DNA from: Bacteroidetes bacterium ADurb.Bin302
GTDB taxonomy: Bacteria; Bacteroidota; Bacteroidia; Bacteroidales; Paludibacteraceae
Direction: 5' to 3'
Length of the DNA stretch: 34,784 bases
NCBI GenBank assembly: GCA_002069025.1
Contig: MWBK01000201.1
Location: 1-34,784 of the forward strand
Within the stretch, counting starts at the first letter, position 1; each line of letters opens with the position of its first letter. The translations under genes were made by a program, and so were the position numbers. Of the stretch, positions 14,450 through 22,727 are shown in pieces. The notes under the pieces are model-generated. The model searched no databases and was not told the DNA's origin. It saw only the letters and a list, made by a program, of their open reading frames with translations.

Positions 14450-17400
14450 CCCCTAATTTTAAATTTTGTAATCCATTCATCCATTTCTCCAGTTTCTTCC
14501 CAACCTGTTTCGGTCTTTCTCTTTCTTGGCTGAGGATTTGTTTGACATAACATCAGCTTAAATGGAACAATAGTTGACATATCGTAGTCTCTCTTTTTCA
14601 TCTTGAATCTTTTTGTTTCTCCAGTACCAAGGTCTATACATAAAACTACTGGAGAATACTTTGTATTGATGTCGCAGATAAAATAGATTCCTTTCAACTT
14701 TGGATTTACATTCTGGATTACTCCTGTCATTTCGTACTGAGCCTTCAACAACTGTTCCAGAGGAAGGTGTTCGTTTGGTATCTTTGAGATAAGCTCGTTC
14801 ATAAATCCTTCTTCATCAGTAATTGTATACTGCTTCTCTGTTTCCTTAGCATACTTTCTGACGAAGGCATCAATATAAATATTCTTATCCTTCTTGATAA
14901 TCTTCTTGAACTTATCTTTATCATATCTGGTCTGATATAATTCATATATATCCTTCAAATACTTTGTCTTACCAAATTCAGAGAAGTAATCAAGAGTGAT
15001 TAAAGGTTCGATAATATTCTTTGGAAGATTTTCTTGTTTCAAGAAGTCAAGGAATGATTTATATTCTTTGTCTTTTAAACTATAAAGAATATTAGCCGCT
15101 TCCTTTGGCATTCCCTTAATAGAACTCAGACACATAGATATTGTTTTGTCTTCTCCGTTTACAACAAATCCTCTGTTATCCTGTCTGAATTTGAATGGGA
15201 GTTTTTTGTATCCGAAACATTCTACAGCTTCTACAGACAGAGCCATTATCTTATCTTTACTGTCCTTACGGTAGTAATGGTTCATTGCTACTTCATAAAA
15301 CTTGGCTGTGTGATGTGCCTTGAACCATGCTTGATAGAGACTGTCACCTGCCATGGAATAAGCATGAGCAGAGTTGAAACCATATGATGCTGAAGCTTCT
15401 ATAACCTGCCAGACTTCATTAAATCTGTCAAGGTTTCCAAACTGTTCAAGCCAACCTTTACGAAGCTGTTCTTCAAGATGTGCTTTCTTTTCACCAACCA
15501 ACTTCTTCTTTGAGATAGCCTTGATAACTCCGTATGTCTCACTCATTGAGACGCTAAGGTAAGACAGAATCTTCATGATACTTTCTTGATACAGAATGAA
15601 GTGAGCTGTGTCTTCAAGAAGGTTATCAAGTCCTTCCTCACCAATACTGTATTCCCACCTATTCAAGAAGGTATTCAAGAGCGGAGCGAACGATGGTCTG
15701 ATTGCGGCAATAAAAGAACTAAGTTCTGTAATATTCTTTGCCTTATACTTTTTCATTTTATTTGATGTAGATTCTTTTTCTAACTGGTTGACACAACAAG
15801 TAATTCCTTTTTCATAAATGTTCCATGTTAAATTATCACCTTTAACCATGGTCTTTAGCTCTTCAAATGTAGGAACTGGTTGACCGATGCTTTCAAAGAA
15901 TTCGTTTGTCAAAGATACAGCATCAACAATGAGGAAGTCATCTTTAACATATCCGTAAGCATCAAGATATCCTCCCTGTACACAAGCACATATCGTTCTT
16001 TTATTTGTATTCTCAGAAATAGCACTAACCAGTCCAATCTCTTCTAATATATTTCCAGAAAATACCAAATGTCCGCACGGGTGGCACTTAAGATTGATTG
16101 TAATTTTCTGATAGTCAATGCTCTTTCGGTATAAATCAGCATATTCTTCTGAGATATAATCCTCAACATTTATGCTGTCTCTATCTTCTTCACTTGTATG
16201 TTTTAAATCTAATAAGTATGCATCAATACACTTAGAAACTGCATCAGAATCTGAAGGCGAGACCCCGTTTGCCTTTGAATAAAGTTTCCATGCAGATTTT
16301 ACCTTCAGCTTTTCAATTGTCATAAGAGGATAGCAACCATGTTCTCCAAGTAATTCCTTTGCCGCACTAACGAAGGGCGGTTGCTCTGCGATATTAAAAT
16401 CACAGTCTGGCATTTGCCCTGCTAAGACTCTCTCCGCAGTGATGAAACGTTCTGGATACATAGGCACATCTGAATTGAATCTGTCAAGTGTAGTATAACC
16501 TAACAGCTTGTTAGTGTAGAACGAACCCATTGAACCTCTTGATGTAGTTGTAATCTTACCATTGTATTTTTTTACAGCTAAATCAATAAGAGCATGATTG
16601 AATAAGAAGTAGTCTACCACTCCAGAGGAAGTAACTTCCTTTGCTTCCATTTTAATACCTGCAACTCTTTCCTTAGATTTGACAGGTTCTTTCTTATATG
16701 CTTCATTGAGTAAGCTGTGATACTTCTTAACTCTCTCTTCATAAGAAAGTTCTGGATAGATGTTTGGAATCTTGAACTTCTTATCTAAAACAATCTCTTC
16801 ACAGTCATCTACGAATACATTTGTATTCATGATTGCTCTATAGATTTCTTCATCAGACAGAACTCCCTGTTCTTTGAAGCGAGAGATGATTGTATCTACG
16901 TCTGGAAAATCCATGTACCATCCGATTTCATCAGAGTAATAGTTCTCGTCGTTATACTTATACAAGAGCATCATCTTTCTTTTAATCATGCCCTCGTCAC
17001 CTACATAATGACTATCGAGACCGCAGATAATATCTATTCCATGCTTTCTGGAAAGGTCAAGGATATGAGCATTAAGTTCTTTCTGTTCATCAGTATTATG
17101 ATACTGAAATTCAAAGAAGAAATTCTTTCCAAAATGTTTTGCTACCTTTAACCAGATATCATCTGCGTCTGGATATTTCCATCCTGCGACGCAGGCAGAA
17201 GTGATGATAAAATCATTCGGGTCTTCTGCCAATAAAAGGCTAAGGTCAATTCTTGGCTTCATATAATAGCCGTCGATGTTCGCCATACTGATAAGGTAGT
17301 TAAGTCTTCTTCTACCTTTTGCAGTCTTTGCTACTATAATCATGTGACAATTAGACTTGTCTTTTTCAAATCTGTCCTTTACCCAGTAAACTTCTGCTGA

Positions 17401-17682
17401 ATGTCTGTATTTCAACTGTTCACTCTGAGCAAGGTCATATACTGCGATATGGTCTCCCTGCCATCCATGTTCTCCAGAGAATAGACATTTACTATTCAAT
17501 TCCTTTATCCTTTTGATGTAATTAGGATAACACTCACCACTGTCTGCCAGTCCATAGTTACTGCTATCAGTATGCTTATGATAGTTTTCAAAGTACATAT
17601 GTTCAGAATAATCATCTGCACTGTATGGAAACTTGAAAGACAGTGAAGGAATAATCTTTGTGATTAAATCCTTGTTATACAT
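14446..17682 (-). CDS. dnaE: DNA polymerase III alpha subunit (DnaE-type)
   Basis: Replicative C-family polymerase. The N-terminal PHP domain is visible (NYHKHTDSS near residue 37, GEHGWQGDH, CGLDSHYV), then the palm with the catalytic PDxD in MPDCDFN (about residue 425), the region HPCGHLVFSG, and fingers/helix-hairpin-helix parts (SYGFNSAHAYSMAGDSLYQA, the usual FN.SHA..Y). No 3'-5' exonuclease domain is inserted in the PHP, so it is DnaE-like, not PolC; the Asn in PDCDFN is also found in PolC enzymes. At 1078 aa it is near full length. I choose the ATG at 17682, because the ATG at 17691 touches the GGGGGG ribosome site. Confidence 0.93.
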   Translation of the reverse strand: MYNKDLITKIIPSLSFKFPYSADDYSEHMYFENYHKHTDSSNYGLADSGECYPNYIKRIKELNSKCLFSGEHGWQGDHIAVYDLAQSEQLKYRHSAEVYWVKDRFEKDKSNCHMIIVAKTAKGRRRLNYLISMANIDGYYMKPRIDLSLLLAEDPNDFIITSACVAGWKYPDADDIWLKVAKHFGKNFFFEFQYHNTDEQKELNAHILDLSRKHGIDIICGLDSHYVGDEGMIKRKMMLLYKYNDENYYSDEIGWYMDFPDVDTIISRFKEQGVLSDEEIYRAIMNTNVFVDDCEEIVLDKKFKIPNIYPELSYEERVKKYHSLLNEAYKKEPVKSKERVAGIKMEAKEVTSSGVVDYFLFNHALIDLAVKKYNGKITTTSRGSMGSFYTNKLLGYTTLDRFNSDVPMYPERFITAERVLAGQMPDCDFNIAEQPPFVSAAKELLGEHGCYPLMTIEKLKVKSAWKLYSKANGVSPSDSDAVSKCIDAYLLDLKHTSEEDRDSINVEDYISEEYADLYRKSIDYQKITINLKCHPCGHLVFSGNILEEIGLVSAISENTNKRTICACVQGGYLDAYGYVKDDFLIVDAVSLTNEFFESIGQPVPTFEELKTMVKGDNLTWNIYEKGITCCVNQLEKESTSNKMKKYKAKNITELSSFIAAIRPSFAPLLNTFLNRWEYSIGEEGLDNLLEDTAHFILYQESIMKILSYLSVSMSETYGVIKAISKKKLVGEKKAHLEEQLRKGWLEQFGNLDRFNEVWQVIEASASYGFNSAHAYSMAGDSLYQAWFKAHHTAKFYEVAMNHYYRKDSKDKIMALSVEAVECFGYKKLPFKFRQDNRGFVVNGEDKTISMCLSSIKGMPKEAANILYSLKDKEYKSFLDFLKQENLPKNIIEPLITLDYFSEFGKTKYLKDIYELYQTRYDKDKFKKIIKKDKNIYIDAFVRKYAKETEKQYTITDEEGFMNELISKIPNEHLPLEQLLKAQYEMTGVIQNVNPKLKGIYFICDINTKYSPVVLCIDLGTGETKRFKMKKRDYDMSTIVPFKLMLCQTNPQPRKRKTETGWEETGEMDEWITKFKIRG

Positions 17683-17713
17683 ATAATACATCCCCCCCTT
17701 AATAAATAAAAAT

Positions 17714-17735
17714 AAGACTACCTTTCGATAGTCTT
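17714..17735 (-). promoter_or_regulatory. hairpin with U-tract overlapping the dnaE start site
   Basis: AAGACTATC (17735-17727), loop GAAA, GGTAGTCTT (17722-17714), then ATTTTTATTT. The whole hairpin forms only in RNA entering from upstream, because transcription from the local promoter starts near 17729, inside the first arm. Confidence 0.55.
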
Positions 17736-17764
17736 ATTATAGCATATTCAGATAACTTTGTCAA
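17736..17764 (-). promoter_or_regulatory. sigma-A promoter of dnaE
   Basis: -35 TTGACA at 17764-17759, 17-bp spacer, extended -10 TGCTATAAT ending at 17736, preceded by an AAAAATTTTTAAAAG tract like an UP element. Confidence 0.9.
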
Positions 17765-17780
17765 GTACTTTTAAAAATTT

Positions 17781-17849
17781 TTATCCGAAGAGAATACCCC
17801 AGACCGTTTCAAACCAGTCGAAAACACCGATGCTCATAACAGTAAACAT
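17781..17849 (-). CDS. 22-aa microprotein B (amphipathic)
   Basis: AAAGGAGGGG lies 6 bases before an ATG that opens 22 codons: MFTVMSIGVFDWFETVWGIL plus Phe-Gly. The core I-G-V-F-D-W-F matches L-G-F-L-D-W-I in the peptide encoded just upstream, and both have the same length. The helix would have a Trp/Phe/Ile face and a thin acidic face, suited to a membrane surface. It ends 17 bases before the dnaE -35. I recognise no family. Confidence 0.68.
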   Translation of the reverse strand: MFTVMSIGVFDWFETVWGILFG

Positions 17850-17879
17850 ATTATCCCCTCCTTTCTATGATGTTATTCA

Positions 17880-17948
17880 TTAATAACCGAGTCCTCTAAG
17901 GAAATCTCTAATCCAGTCTAAAAAACCTAAACTTCTGCTAATAGTCAT
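17880..17948 (-). CDS. 22-aa microprotein A (amphipathic)
   Basis: GGAGGTG lies 6 bases before the ATG (17948-17946), 3 bases after the GroES-like gene. The peptide, MTISRSLGFLDWIRDFLRGL plus Gly-Tyr, is a cationic amphipathic helix. It is a diverged copy of the next peptide (G-F-L-D-W versus G-V-F-D-W). Candidates are a membrane-active or inhibitor peptide that binds a host protein; type I toxins and holin-like peptides are similar only in size. Confidence 0.68.
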   Translation of the reverse strand: MTISRSLGFLDWIRDFLRGLGY

Positions 17949-17951
17949 AGC

Positions 17952-18233
17952 TTACACCTCCATTCCTTCAATCTTTGCTATGATGTCTGTGTCTTTAACA
18001 ATCTTAAGCTTCTCGCCATTGATTGACACATCATCACCAGAATAGTTTTCTATCACTACTTTGTCACCGACAAAGATATCTGACACTTCATTACCAACCG
18101 CAAGTACATCTGCGAACTTCGGCTTCTCATTCTTTGAACTGGAAAGAATAACTCCTCCTGCGGTCTTATTCTCCACATCAAGCATCTTTACCAGTACCTT
18201 ATTACCCGTAGGCTTCACATTGTTAATTGTCAT
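17952..18233 (-). CDS. groES: GroES-like co-chaperonin (Cpn10)
   Basis: It should cap the host GroEL ring, like T4 gp31. The Cpn10 pattern covers the whole 93 aa: VKPTGNKVLVKML, the mobile loop with TAGGVILSSS, ADVLAVGNEV, VGDKVVIENYSGDDV and the last strand VKDTDIIAKIE. No groEL gene lies in the window, so it must use the host's. GAAAGG lies 9 bases before the ATG and the recJ-like stop is 7 bases away. A phage Cpn10 in an operon with replication genes suggests that a phage protein, often the capsid, needs a modified folding chamber. Confidence 0.9.
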   Translation of the reverse strand: MTINNVKPTGNKVLVKMLDVENKTAGGVILSSSKNEKPKFADVLAVGNEVSDIFVGDKVVIENYSGDDVSINGEKLKIVKDTDIIAKIEGMEV

Positions 18234-18239
18234 ATTATA

Positions 18240-19742
18240 TCATATCCTTTCAAAATAATCTATTGCAAGATGAATTCCTAAGAAGTTTTCTTCAATAGTT
18301 CCTACCACTCTGACATCACCCGTAGGGAATTCGCCTTTACATTTCCACTTAACCCCAATAGTTCTATCTGGCATTATCAGTTTGTAGTGCGTTCCATTTT
18401 TCATCGGCTCGCATTTGTAATAACCTTCCTTAAGGTCTATACAAACACGAATAGGATTGAAACCTTTACCACTTATTTTATTTATTGCCATAATCTCCTT
18501 GGCAAAAGACTTTATCTGCTTCGGAGTTATAAGAAAATCAACTTCATCATCTGTTTTGAATTCATACGTGCTTAAGATTCTTTCAAGTTCACGCATAGTT
18601 TCATCGAAAGATTCTTTCTCGAAGAATACACCTGCTGAATTCTCATGCCCTTGAACTGTAGCTCCTGCCTGTTCCAGTAAGATTGAGAAGTCTTCTACTC
18701 CATCACAACCACGCATAGAGCCTGCATAGCAATCCTCATACTCATTGATTACAATAGCAGGCTTACCATACTTACCTGCTATCTTGTTAGCTACAACGCC
18801 ACAGAACTCATTCGGACAGCCGATAAGAACGCATACCTTATCTCCTTCATATAGATTGCTAAGGTCAACACCTTCAACAATTTCATCCTGCTTCTCTTTA
18901 TTATCTTTCAGCTTCTTCAACGCCAACTTAATATCAAGCTCATTGTCAGAAGTGAAGAATCCCTTAACCAAATCATTCTGTTTCATTCTCATTGCCGCAT
19001 TAATCAGCGGAGCTATTGAGAAGGACACAGCCTTTGAATTAAATGGGAATCCTCCCACTATCTGCTTTATAGCAGGACTTGTGTTATTCTTGAATGCCTC
19101 GGAACAGATATATCTATTTTCTGGAACAGATAAATCCATCATATCTCCGATGATACCTACTCCTGCATATACTACAAGGTCATCAGCATAGCTTGTAAGG
19201 TTGTTTATATCACAATACTTACAGAACTTCCAGACTACACCGCTTCCAGAAAGGGAAGGGTTCTTACTGTCCATAGATGAAACCAGTATAACATTATCTG
19301 GCATTTCACCATGCTTATGATGGTCTAAGATAATGAAGTCTATATCTGGATAAGCCGCATAAACATCATATTTATCTATGCTGTCTACTATGATACACTT
19401 AGTAACTCCGCTCATATCTAAATCAGATATACCATGCTTCTTACCTATGTTTCTCTTAATCCTCAACCTACTTGTAAAGTTCTTCAAGTATCTGAAGATA
19501 ACTGCCGTAGAAGTTTCACCGTCACAGTCTGAATCTGCTATGATAGTTATTGTTTCCTCATTCTGAATCCATTCTTCAAGCTTGTTGTATGCTTTATCTA
19601 TGTTGACCATAGTATCATAATCAATAAAGCTCTCCTCGCTCGGATATAAGAACGAGGAGATATCCTGTATGCCTCTTGTTTCGGCAATCAATCCAAGAAG
19701 ATTACCATTTTCTTTTGTTGCGTCTACTTTATATGTTACCAC
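18240..19742 (-). CDS. recJ: RecJ-like DHH single-strand exonuclease
   Basis: DHH-family phosphoesterase, likely a 5'-3' single-strand DNA exonuclease in repair or recombination. Motifs: I ADSDCDGETS (residues about 70-79), II CIIVDS, III ILDHHKHG (DHH, about 140), IV GIIGDMMD; the DHHA1 part has FCGVVANKIAGKYGKP and QGHENSAGV, which fits the GGH motif of RecJ. At 500 aa it is shorter than bacterial RecJ (about 570), lacking part of the C-terminal domain. It starts with GTG 7 bases behind GGAGAAA. It lies between guanylate kinase and groES. Confidence 0.9.
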   Translation of the reverse strand: MVTYKVDATKENGNLLGLIAETRGIQDISSFLYPSEESFIDYDTMVNIDKAYNKLEEWIQNEETITIIADSDCDGETSTAVIFRYLKNFTSRLRIKRNIGKKHGISDLDMSGVTKCIIVDSIDKYDVYAAYPDIDFIILDHHKHGEMPDNVILVSSMDSKNPSLSGSGVVWKFCKYCDINNLTSYADDLVVYAGVGIIGDMMDLSVPENRYICSEAFKNNTSPAIKQIVGGFPFNSKAVSFSIAPLINAAMRMKQNDLVKGFFTSDNELDIKLALKKLKDNKEKQDEIVEGVDLSNLYEGDKVCVLIGCPNEFCGVVANKIAGKYGKPAIVINEYEDCYAGSMRGCDGVEDFSILLEQAGATVQGHENSAGVFFEKESFDETMRELERILSTYEFKTDDEVDFLITPKQIKSFAKEIMAINKISGKGFNPIRVCIDLKEGYYKCEPMKNGTHYKLIMPDRTIGVKWKCKGEFPTGDVRVVGTIEENFLGIHLAIDYFERI

Positions 19743-19753
19743 TTGATTTCTCC

Positions 19754-20365
19754 TTAATTAAAAACTCTTAAAAAATCTGGCAATGTCATTTCATTATGGA
19801 TATATTCTACAGTTTCATCGACAGACCAACGCTCATTGTTTATGATATAAACATCTTCCTTAGTACCGAGACGATATTCTTCAAACTGTTCTATATCAGA
19901 AAGAATTCTTCTGATTACTTCTGCATAATCTGGATTACTATTCCTCTTCTCTCTCTCATAATATCTCTTAAGCATAGTTTCAGTGTTTACCCATAACTTT
20001 ACTACTAATCCACTGTCATGACCTTGTTCCTTTATCATTCCTGCCAATGATGACGCACCAGACGCATCTGCTATGCAGACATACCAGTTTTCTTTATCTT
20101 CAAGAGCATCCTTAATTTGAGAATCTTCAAACCAATACTGCCATGTATCGCCATTTGCTACCGTATATTTCTTTAAGCAGAATGTTTTATCCTTCTTTAC
20201 TTCATAATCATTCGGATGAAAGAAGTAGTTCACACCATCTTCTTCTCCTTCTCGTTTCGGTCTGGTAGTGTGAGACACTATCCTCTTAGCGTATCCTCTT
20301 GATACCAATCCTTTAACAACAGAATCTTTTCCTGTGCATGTCATCCCTGTAATTACTAACAGCAT
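19754..20365 (-). CDS. gmk: guanylate kinase-like enzyme
   Basis: It phosphorylates (d)GMP to (d)GDP with ATP for dNTP supply. The P-loop is GMTCTGKDS (residues 7-15); SHTTRPKREGEEDGVNYFF is the GMP-binding signature with conserved Ser, Arg and Tyr; the lid and C-terminal helices follow (RYYEREKR). 203 aa is normal. The P-loop is unusual in having Cys-Thr-Gly-Lys-Asp where most have Ser-Gly-x-Gly-Lys-Ser/Thr, so substrate range may differ. AAGGAG precedes the ATG. Confidence 0.88.
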   Translation of the reverse strand: MLLVITGMTCTGKDSVVKGLVSRGYAKRIVSHTTRPKREGEEDGVNYFFHPNDYEVKKDKTFCLKKYTVANGDTWQYWFEDSQIKDALEDKENWYVCIADASGASSLAGMIKEQGHDSGLVVKLWVNTETMLKRYYEREKRNSNPDYAEVIRRILSDIEQFEEYRLGTKEDVYIINNERWSVDETVEYIHNEMTLPDFLRVFN

Positions 20366-20376
20366 ACAACCACTCC

Positions 20377-21099
20377 TTAATGTGAACTTAAGATAAGGTC
20401 AAATAAGTCCTCTAAAGTATCCACTGGAACTTCTACTTCCGTATCACCTAACTTCTGAGTGTATGAGAAGAACTCACAATTTTTCTCGAATACAAAGTAG
20501 TCAAGCCAACCGTCCTTATCGTTAAGCAATTCAGAGACAAGCTTGATAGTCGTCTCGAAGCAGTCCCAATCGAAGATTGATTCAAACGATGAAGGGAAGA
20601 CCTTCTCTAAATTGTCAAGCCATTCAAAACATTTCTTTCTCTTCTTCAGAAGTTCAGTCATTGTTTTTACAAACCATTCCTTAGAGATATTAGTTGACAT
20701 TTCTTTATAAGAAGAGTGCATAAACATTTCATGTCTCTCTAAGAGTCCGTATTCAGCGTCTCTGCTTTCCTTTATAACCTTCCACTTCTGAGAGAAGAAC
20801 TTTTCCATGTCGTCATCCCAAATATAAGCTTTTCCAAACAGTTTTTTACTTGTTATAAAAGGAAGAACCTTTGGTAAGAACTTTACATCAACAGAGATGA
20901 AAGCCCCTTCTCTAAGGTATCCCCCTCTCTGATTATACCATCTTACCTCGATAGGAGTACATCCAAATCTTTCTATCTGTCCTCTTTTTGAGAGGAAATA
21001 TCTTCCGTCATGGTTTATTCCAATATCCATTAGAGAATCTATAAAACTTTCATGAATACTCTCTATTAAGTAGAAGTATGCTCTGCGTCTTTTATCCAT
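20377..21099 (-). CDS. hypothetical protein, 240 aa
   Basis: No domain is recognised. It starts MDKRRRAYFYLIESIHESFI, has basic and aromatic stretches (EVRWYNQRGGYLREGAF), a helical middle with KKRKKCFEWLDNLEKVFPSS, and an acidic C terminus (VEVPVDTLEDLFDLI). It sits between a 97-aa gene and guanylate kinase with 1-11 bases between genes. No membrane segment. Replication or nucleotide metabolism is suggested by neighbours only. Confidence 0.75.
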   Translation of the reverse strand: MDKRRRAYFYLIESIHESFIDSLMDIGINHDGRYFLSKRGQIERFGCTPIEVRWYNQRGGYLREGAFISVDVKFLPKVLPFITSKKLFGKAYIWDDDMEKFFSQKWKVIKESRDAEYGLLERHEMFMHSSYKEMSTNISKEWFVKTMTELLKKRKKCFEWLDNLEKVFPSSFESIFDWDCFETTIKLVSELLNDKDGWLDYFVFEKNCEFFSYTQKLGDTEVEVPVDTLEDLFDLILSSH

Positions 21100-21100
21100 A

Positions 21101-21394
21101 TTATCCTACCACCTCCTTAATAATCTTTTCAAGCTTTCTTATTTCATCCGCTGTCTCTCTCAGTGTGTTAAGCTCGTGCTTGCTTATCTTATCTTTGAGA
21201 CACGCACTGATTGTTCCATCTATGGCGTTCTTTAAAGTGCCATAGAATCCTTCCCAAGTTACCTTCTCAACCTTCTCACCCGTAGCTTCTCTGGTCTTGA
21301 AGTCAACCTTATCAACCATTTCGTATCTTCTTACAATGAACTGGTCTTTGTCACTTGTTAATTCATATCTTCCGCTGTTCTCAAATAAAATCAT
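21101..21394 (-). CDS. hypothetical protein, 97 aa
   Basis: GGAGGAATAAGAA leads into the ATG. The N-terminal half is beta-like (MILFENSGRYELTSDKDQFI), and the C-terminal half is a charged helix pair (SKHELNTLRETADEIRKLEK). An aromatic motif WEGFYGTLKNAI lies in the middle. Its stop is 1 base before the next start. Small phage proteins of this shape occur in replication modules, but I cannot assign a family. Confidence 0.72.
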   Translation of the reverse strand: MILFENSGRYELTSDKDQFIVRRYEMVDKVDFKTREATGEKVEKVTWEGFYGTLKNAIDGTISACLKDKISKHELNTLRETADEIRKLEKIIKEVVG

Positions 21395-21406
21395 TTCTTA
21401 TTCCTC

Positions 21407-21619
21407 CTAATTAATCTCGATAAAGCAATCTGTTAAGTTAGAATTACAGAATGTGTAACCTTCTTCTTTTAATAGCCCACTGCAATTTACAAAGAAGCAA
21501 TGTTTGATATAACAATTATGGAATATTACTTCTGAGAAGTCGCAGTCTATGAAGAGATAATCCTTTAAAAACTTTGAGTCTATCAGACCCCTATATTTCT
21601 TATTACGTTTGACTTTCAT
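21407..21619 (-). CDS. pentapeptide-repeat protein, 70 aa
   Basis: From residue 13 to 47 a bulky hydrophobic residue recurs every five positions (I13, L18, F23, F28, F33, I38, F43) with small or polar residues between, often Asn/Asp-Cys (FIDCD, FHNCY, FVNCS). After a short break the same register returns (F57, L62, I67). This is a pentapeptide-repeat beta-helix of about two and a half coils. Larger family members mimic DNA and protect or inhibit gyrase; this one is too short to say. It is the first gene behind the promoter at 21652-21680. Confidence 0.75.
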   Translation of the reverse strand: MKVKRNKKYRGLIDSKFLKDYLFIDCDFSEVIFHNCYIKHCFFVNCSGLLKEEGYTFCNSNLTDCFIEIN

Positions 21620-21651
21620 TGTTTACCTCCAGTCATTTATCTTATGTTTAT

Positions 21652-21680
21652 ATTATATCACAGCTTATTATGAATGTCAA
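21652..21680 (-). promoter_or_regulatory. sigma-A promoter of the gmk-recJ-groES operon
   Basis: -35 TTGACA at 21680-21675, 17-bp spacer, extended -10 TGATATAAT ending at 21652, then ATAAACATA. The expected start is near 21645. Confidence 0.9.
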
Positions 21681-21698
21681 TAGCTTTTTTGAAATTCT

Positions 21699-22715
21699 TT
21701 AAATTAATTCTGTCTGTAGTTCTAAACACTGTTCAAATAATTCTTTGCCACAGTCTACTGGAGCAGATTTATCTGGAAGTTCATCATCATATTCCCAGTT
21801 CCACCAGTATATTTCCATGTCATGGAACTTCTTATACATATCAAACCTGCTTGCGCCTTTCAATGTGTTTTCTTTCGGTAAGCTCTTATCGAGCAGGAAG
21901 TATATCTTATCTGGATTCAACTGCATAATCAGCTTCGCTTGTTCTTCAGATAGATTATTACTACCAAGAGCAACACTATTCTCGTATCCATATTGGTGGG
22001 CGAACATAACAGATTTCTCTGATTCAAATATCAATACAGTCTTTGTTGTGGATAATCCCTTATAATGTTCTGAATATCCATATAAAGTTTTACTCATGTT
22101 GCATGGAGTCAGATATAAATACTTCGGGTCATTCTCATTCTCGGTCTCATAATTCCTTCTGCCTTTGATACCAATAATATCTCCTGTTGGACTCTTGATA
22201 GGGAAGACTATCCTCTGGGAAACGTCATCATATCTTACATCAAAGAACCTCTGTGTATCATAACCAATACCATCTTTAAAAAACTTCATGCATAAGCCAA
22301 TATTATACTTATCCATAACAGAATTATCATAAGTTTTTATTTCATCTTCATCCTTGACTTTGTGTTTTATCTTTGAATAAAAGCCTCCGAATAATTCTTT
22401 CTTCGGTGCAGATGAATAACTCTCTGTTATCCCTGTGACTTCCTTACATACAGTTATCACATCCTTGAAGGTCACATCTCTTGCTTCCTGTATGTAAGCG
22501 AAGATATCACCAGAATATCCTCGCACGAAGTCTTTCACGAATAATGACTCATTGTTCCTAAGCTTGATTGATATGTTATTGATACCGCCTGTTTCAGAAA
22601 ATCCACAACGAATAGACCCAGAGGAAAGATGTGGCTTATAGAAACCATATCTTTCAAGAACATCCATAATTAAATCTGGATTATTATACAACGTCTCTTT
22701 AATTCTCTGAATCAT
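21699..22715 (-). CDS. DnaG-type primase
   Basis: It makes RNA primers for the replisome. The N-terminal part keeps the outline of the zinc-binding domain (IRCGFSETGGINNISIKLRN, then SLFVKDFVRGYSGDIFAYIQ) but has one Cys and no CxxC pair, so the usual zinc ligands are gone. The core follows with IVFPIKSPTGDIIGIKGRR and the TOPRIM domain: VLIFESEKSV with the catalytic Glu (about residue 230), VALGSNNLSEEQ, and KIYFLLDKS with the Asp. 338 aa is short because the C-terminal helicase-binding domain is minimal. It starts 12 bases after the helicase gene. Confidence 0.88.
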   Translation of the reverse strand: MIQRIKETLYNNPDLIMDVLERYGFYKPHLSSGSIRCGFSETGGINNISIKLRNNESLFVKDFVRGYSGDIFAYIQEARDVTFKDVITVCKEVTGITESYSSAPKKELFGGFYSKIKHKVKDEDEIKTYDNSVMDKYNIGLCMKFFKDGIGYDTQRFFDVRYDDVSQRIVFPIKSPTGDIIGIKGRRNYETENENDPKYLYLTPCNMSKTLYGYSEHYKGLSTTKTVLIFESEKSVMFAHQYGYENSVALGSNNLSEEQAKLIMQLNPDKIYFLLDKSLPKENTLKGASRFDMYKKFHDMEIYWWNWEYDDELPDKSAPVDCGKELFEQCLELQTELI

Positions 22716-22727
22716 AATTGACCTCCA

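Noticed and set aside
16402..16420. Asn in PDCDFN of the polymerase as loss of a catalytic residue
   Set aside because: The two catalytic Asp of PDxD are present, and Asn at the following position is normal in PolC-type enzymes.
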